Positions 60,663-64,000 of a DNA stretch of 64,000 bases are shown here, piece by piece (position 1 is the stretch's first letter; every line of letters starts with the position of its first letter). Source of the stretch: Sphingobacterium endophyticum (lineage in GTDB: Bacteria; Bacteroidota; Bacteroidia; Sphingobacteriales; Sphingobacteriaceae). The translations under genes and the position numbers were made by a program. The DNA lies in assembly GCF_009733535.1 (NCBI RefSeq), contig NZ_SMMI01000008.1:1-64000 (forward strand). Reading direction: 5' to 3'. The notes below the pieces were generated by a model. That model searched no databases and had not been told where the DNA came from. It was given only the letters and a program-made list of their open reading frames with translations.

Positions 60663-61097
60663 ATGGAAATTTTTAATCAAGAAGAACAAGAAAAAGTGGT
60701 CCATGCCATCAGCTTAGCAGAAAACATGACTTCCGGAGAGATCCGATTGGTTGTAGAGCGCAAGGTGCATGATATGGATGCTATTGACCAAGCAAAATAC
60801 TATTTTGAAAAGCTAAAGATGCATCAGACAACATTACGTAATGGGGTTTTGATTTATTTAGCTACCGATGACCATCAGTTTGCCATCATTGGTGATTCAG
60901 GCATCGATAAAAAGGTTCCTGAAGATTTTTGGGAATCGACAAAAGAGTTGATGCTTGGATATTTTAAAAAGGGAGATTTTGCTGTTGGATTAATTGCAGG
61001 AATCGAAAAAGCAGGTGAGCAACTAGCCACCTATTTCCCTAGGAGAGCGGATGATGTGAATGAACTTCCGAATGATATTTATTTCGGCAAATCTTAA
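60663..61097 (+). CDS. TPM domain protein without signal peptide
   Basis: 144 residues. The TPM fold is recognised by ISLAENMTSGEIRLVVERK, NGVLIYLATDDHQFAIIGDSGIDKKVPEDFW and the C-terminal LIAGIEKAGEQLATYFPRR. It has no signal peptide or membrane segment, so it is probably the cytoplasmic counterpart to the exported TPM protein five bases downstream. Confidence 0.85.
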   Translation: MEIFNQEEQEKVVHAISLAENMTSGEIRLVVERKVHDMDAIDQAKYYFEKLKMHQTTLRNGVLIYLATDDHQFAIIGDSGIDKKVPEDFWESTKELMLGYFKKGDFAVGLIAGIEKAGEQLATYFPRRADDVNELPNDIYFGKS

Positions 61098-61102
61098 TTT
61101 TT

Positions 61103-61930
61103 ATGCAGAAAACATCACAAATCGTGAAATTTTCAACAAAGATATTCTTTAGTTTTTTAATTGGCTTAGTCTTCCATTTGCAAGCAATTGCTCAGGATTT
61201 TCCTCCTGTTGCTACTGCGCTGGTTACAGATTATACCAACACCTTGACAGCTGGACAGAAGCAGCAATTAGAAAACAAACTACTTGCCTTTGAGGACTCT
61301 ACGACCATTCAGATTGCAGTTGTCGTGATGAATTCCACAGGTGATTACGATATTGCGGACTATGGAGATCGTCTTGCTAAGAATTGGGGCGTAGGAAACA
61401 AGAAATTCAATAATGGTATCTTATTCCTAGTTGCATTAGGCGACCGGGCAGTGACGATTCGTACTGGTTATGGGGTGGAAGGAGCGGTCCCCGATGTGAT
61501 TGCTTATCGAATTATTGAAAACGAGGTCAAGCCTGCATTTCGCCAAGGCGACTATTTTCAAGGGATCGATGCAGGAACGAACGCATTGATTTCTTACAGC
61601 AAAGGTGAATATAAAGCGGATCCTAAAGAAAGCTACTCCACAGAAGGTGGTGGTGGAATTCCAATTATTTTTATTGTCATAGTGATCATCATTGTTATTT
61701 CTGTGATCTCGAAATCTGGAGGAGGCGGCAAAAACGGTGGTGGACGAGTGATGGGCGGTAGAGGTTCTTCAGACTTATTTTGGTGGACCCTATTGAATTC
61801 ATTGGGTCGCGGCGGAGGTGACAACGATGGCGGAGGCTTTGGTGGCGGCTTTGGCGGCGGCGGAGGCGGAGGTTTCGGCGGCTTCGGCGGTGGTGGATTC
61901 GGTGGCGGTGGTGCCAGCGGAAGATGGTAA
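61103..61930 (+). CDS. Exported TPM domain protein, YgcG type
   Basis: 275 residues. A signal peptide (about 10-30) is followed by the TPM domain (VTDYTNTLTAGQKQQLENKL, IQIAVVVMNSTG, NGILFLVALGDRAVTIRTGYG), a transmembrane segment (about 190-206) and a long glycine-rich tail ending GGASGRW. TPM domains in some proteins are phosphatases; in photosynthetic eukaryotes the domain supports photosystem II repair. The tail is low-complexity and likely flexible. Confidence 0.88.
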   Translation: MQKTSQIVKFSTKIFFSFLIGLVFHLQAIAQDFPPVATALVTDYTNTLTAGQKQQLENKLLAFEDSTTIQIAVVVMNSTGDYDIADYGDRLAKNWGVGNKKFNNGILFLVALGDRAVTIRTGYGVEGAVPDVIAYRIIENEVKPAFRQGDYFQGIDAGTNALISYSKGEYKADPKESYSTEGGGGIPIIFIVIVIIIVISVISKSGGGGKNGGGRVMGGRGSSDLFWWTLLNSLGRGGGDNDGGGFGGGFGGGGGGGFGGFGGGGFGGGGASGRW

Positions 61931-61975
61931 TTGGAATGATATGTGTATTAGATAATAAAAAATAAAATAAGAGAT

Positions 61976-63103
61976 ATGAAAAAAACAATGTTAGCTGTAC
62001 TGGCAGCAGTACCTTCTTTACTTTTTGCCCAAGAAGATTTTTCGATCAAAGGCAATCTGAAGAATGTAAATGCTCCAGCTAAAGTGTATTTGATGTATGT
62101 AGATGCCGGCCAACGCCATATTGATTCTGCTAATGTTGACAAAGGACAATTCACTTATAATGGTATTGTCTCCGAACCTACTCAGGCGCAATTAATTCTT
62201 TCTAATGATGGTAAATCATTACGAGAGTTAAGCAATCCAGATATGACTATGCTTTACCTTTCAAAAGGGGTAATCAACATTAACGGGGAAACCTTAGCAG
62301 CTGCCGAAGTTTCAGGAAATGATATCAATAAGGATTTTTCGAAATATAAAGCTTCTATTAAAGGAATAACCGATCAATTTGCAGAGTTGAATAAAGAGTT
62401 CCAAGCTGCAACCCCTGAACAACAGGAAGATGATGCTTTCGTAGGAAAACTACAGGAAAAAGCACAAGGGCTTTTTGACCAACAGGTAAAGATCAACGAG
62501 GAATACGTTAAAGCAAATCCTAGCAGCTATGTAACCTTAGGTTTGTTGGATGAGATGATTAACGCAGAGAATGTGAACAGCACGGTAGCACCTGGTTATG
62601 AGAAGCTATCTGCAGCACTAAAAAACACAACTCGCGGAAAAGCATTGGCGGCAAAAATCGATAAACTTAAAAAAGTAGCAATCGGTTCAGTTGCTCCTGA
62701 AATTGCATTACCTGATACAACAGGGAAAGTAGTTAAATTATCTTCATTACGCGGAAAATACGTATTGATTGATTTCTGGGCAAGCTGGTGCGGACCTTGT
62801 AGACATGAAAACCCTACTGTTGTTGCTGCATTCAATAAGTTCAAAGACAAAAACTTTACCGTATTTGGAGTTTCTTTAGACCGCGAAAGCGGTAAAGCAG
62901 ACTGGTTACAAGCGATTAAAGATGATAATCTATCTGCATGGCCTCAAGTATCCGACCTAAAGTTCTGGCAATCTGAGGTTGTTGAGCTATATGGTATTGA
63001 AGGAATTCCACAGAATTTCCTTTTGGATCCAGAAGGTAAGATCATTGCGACAAACCTACGTGGCCCAGCACTAGAAGCTAAATTGGCTGAGGTCATTAAA
63101 TAG
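61976..63103 (+). CDS. TlpA-like disulfide reductase with DUF4369 N-domain
   Basis: 375 residues with a signal peptide ending LLFAQ. Residues about 22-130 match DUF4369 (FSIKGNLKNVNAPAKVYLMY), common before thioredoxin domains in Bacteroidota. The C-terminal thioredoxin-like domain has C-G-P-C in FWASWCGPCRHENP and GVSLDRESGKADW, IEGIPQNFLLDPEG. It would reduce or exchange disulfides in the periplasm. It follows the TPM gene by 45 bp and is ended by a strong terminator. Confidence 0.9.
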   Translation: MKKTMLAVLAAVPSLLFAQEDFSIKGNLKNVNAPAKVYLMYVDAGQRHIDSANVDKGQFTYNGIVSEPTQAQLILSNDGKSLRELSNPDMTMLYLSKGVININGETLAAAEVSGNDINKDFSKYKASIKGITDQFAELNKEFQAATPEQQEDDAFVGKLQEKAQGLFDQQVKINEEYVKANPSSYVTLGLLDEMINAENVNSTVAPGYEKLSAALKNTTRGKALAAKIDKLKKVAIGSVAPEIALPDTTGKVVKLSSLRGKYVLIDFWASWCGPCRHENPTVVAAFNKFKDKNFTVFGVSLDRESGKADWLQAIKDDNLSAWPQVSDLKFWQSEVVELYGIEGIPQNFLLDPEGKIIATNLRGPALEAKLAEVIK

Positions 63104-63123
63104 ATAACAATCTACTACAAAAT

Positions 63124-63163
63124 AAAAAAGCGAGCTAAGGATACCCTAAGCTCGCTTTTTTAT
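63124..63163. terminator. Bidirectional terminator
   Basis: A 17 bp stem with one mismatch (AAAAAAGCGAGCT... with AGCTCGCTTTTTT) has A and T runs on both sides. It serves the TlpA-like gene on the plus strand and radA on the minus strand. Confidence 0.88.
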
Positions 63164-63175
63164 TTAACCACTTTT

Positions 63176-64000
63176 TTATCCAAAAAGTATTCTAAATACA
63201 TCTTCTAAGGTTGCGACTGGACGTACCAGAATTTGGTATCTTTTAACATCCAATCCTTTGGTATTGTACTTAGAAATAAATATCTGTTCAAAACCAAGTT
63301 TCTCAGCTTCTTGAATTCTTTGTTCGATGCGATTGACGGCACGTATTTCTCCGGAAAGCCCTACTTCGCCCGCAAATGTTATGTTAGATGGCAGTGCTAT
63401 ATCCTGCTGTGAAGATATCAAAGCGGCGATAACAGCCAGATCTATTGCAGGATCTTCCACCCGTAATCCACCGGCAATATTTAAGAACACATCTTGAGCA
63501 CTTAATCTAAATCCAAACCTTTTCTCCAGAACGGCCAGCAACATGTTCAATCTTTTGGTATCAAAGCCCGTAGAGCTCCTTTGCGGCGTTCCATAAGCCG
63601 AGTTGGACACCAAGGCTTGCACCTCGATCATCAACGGCCTCATCCCCTCTAACATTGCGGCTACGGCAATTCCACTCACCTGTTCCTCGCGCTGCGAAAG
63701 CATGATTTCAGATGGATTGGAAACCTCCCTCAATCCTGAGCCTTGCATTTCATAAATCCCAAGCTCCGAAGATGATCCAAAACGGTTCTTTACCGCCCTC
63801 AAAATTCGATAAACATGGTTTCTATCGCCTTCAAATTGGAGAACCGTATCTACCATGTGTTCCAAAACCTTTGGGCCTGCAATGGAACCATCCTTGGTAA
63901 TATGCCCAACAATAAATACCGGGGTGTTCGTTTCTTTTGCAAATCTTAATAGCTCGGCCGTGCATTCCCGCACTTGAGAAACCGACCCTGGCGCTGACTC
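63176..64000 (-). CDS. radA: DNA repair protein RadA, C-terminal part (partial)
   Basis: The frame runs to the right edge, giving the last 274 codons; the apparent start at 63973 is GTG inside the conserved segment ESAPGSVSQVRECTAE, so the 5' end is outside the window. The RadA signature KNRFGSSSELGIYEM is present, as are HITKDGSIAGPKVLEHMVDT and the Lon-like C-terminal domain (RSSTGFDTKRLNMLLAVLEK, DPAIDLAVIAALISS). RadA is a RecA-like ATPase for branch migration in recombination. Confidence 0.95.
   Translation of the reverse strand, partial: ESAPGSVSQVRECTAELLRFAKETNTPVFIVGHITKDGSIAGPKVLEHMVDTVLQFEGDRNHVYRILRAVKNRFGSSSELGIYEMQGSGLREVSNPSEIMLSQREEQVSGIAVAAMLEGMRPLMIEVQALVSNSAYGTPQRSSTGFDTKRLNMLLAVLEKRFGFRLSAQDVFLNIAGGLRVEDPAIDLAVIAALISSQQDIALPSNITFAGEVGLSGEIRAVNRIEQRIQEAEKLGFEQIFISKYNTKGLDVKRYQILVRPVATLEDVFRILFG

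Noticed and set aside
61633..61988. Proline- and arginine-rich minus-strand frames
   Set aside because: Mirror images of the glycine-rich tail of the TPM protein.

Overview
This 64 kb window reads as the chromosome of a member of the Bacteroidota, most likely the Sphingobacteriaceae (Sphingobacterium- or Pedobacter-like). The grounds are moderate-to-low GC, start codons mostly without a strong Shine-Dalgarno, many TAnnTTTG -7 boxes, and family content typical of that phylum: SDR-type threonine dehydrogenase, DUF4270 and Kelch lipoproteins, TonB receptor with DUF4876/DUF6850 partners, PafA phosphatase and an M28 peptidase. The genus is an inference.

Layout. 0-14 kb: yebC, threonine dehydrogenase, asd, DUF4270/Kelch lipoproteins, a histidine kinase-response regulator-nicotinamidase operon, M28 peptidase, trmB, GDP-fucose synthase, and a small YtxH/holin-X envelope operon. 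14.1-22.06 kb: a frameshifted yifB/comM followed by a 6.4 kb accessory island. 22-37.6 kb: rhomboid protease, LUD protein, ftsH/rsfS, birA, two DsbD-type proteins, pfkA, murF, an Rrf2 regulator, pafA and uvrA. 37.7-44.3 kb: an operon of TonB receptor, DUF4876 lipoprotein, DUF6850 barrel and di-heme cytochrome c peroxidase. 44.5-64 kb: xseAB, a beta-lactamase-like hydrolase with a dipeptidase, a repeat cluster, ung, Lrp, sufBCD, an MFS exporter, tRNA-Gly, a FAD oxidoreductase, lemA with two TPM proteins, a TlpA-like protein and the end of radA.

The unusual part is the island between comM and an AHSA1 gene. Its two ends carry the same 15 bp, TTGGTCGGGATAAAA, which contains the comM stop codon. 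A second 47 bp copy of the comM 3' end lies inside it. It holds toxin-tip domains without delivery backbones, immunity-type genes (two Imm27 copies, DUF4279, several unclassified), decayed copies of the same genes, and remnants of XRE regulators. Several segments occur two or three times, and many reading frames break at homopolymer runs. I read it as an orphan polymorphic-toxin/immunity array built by repeated insertion and duplication at the 3' end of comM, now partly decaying. No recombinase or transposase was found in it.

Other points of interest are a ~130 bp long inverted repeat before murF, a dispersed-repeat cluster after the dipeptidase gene, divergent -7 boxes four bases apart between trmB and the fucose synthase gene, a terminator placed directly before the LUD/rhomboid pair, and a possible leader-peptide attenuator before an MFS exporter.
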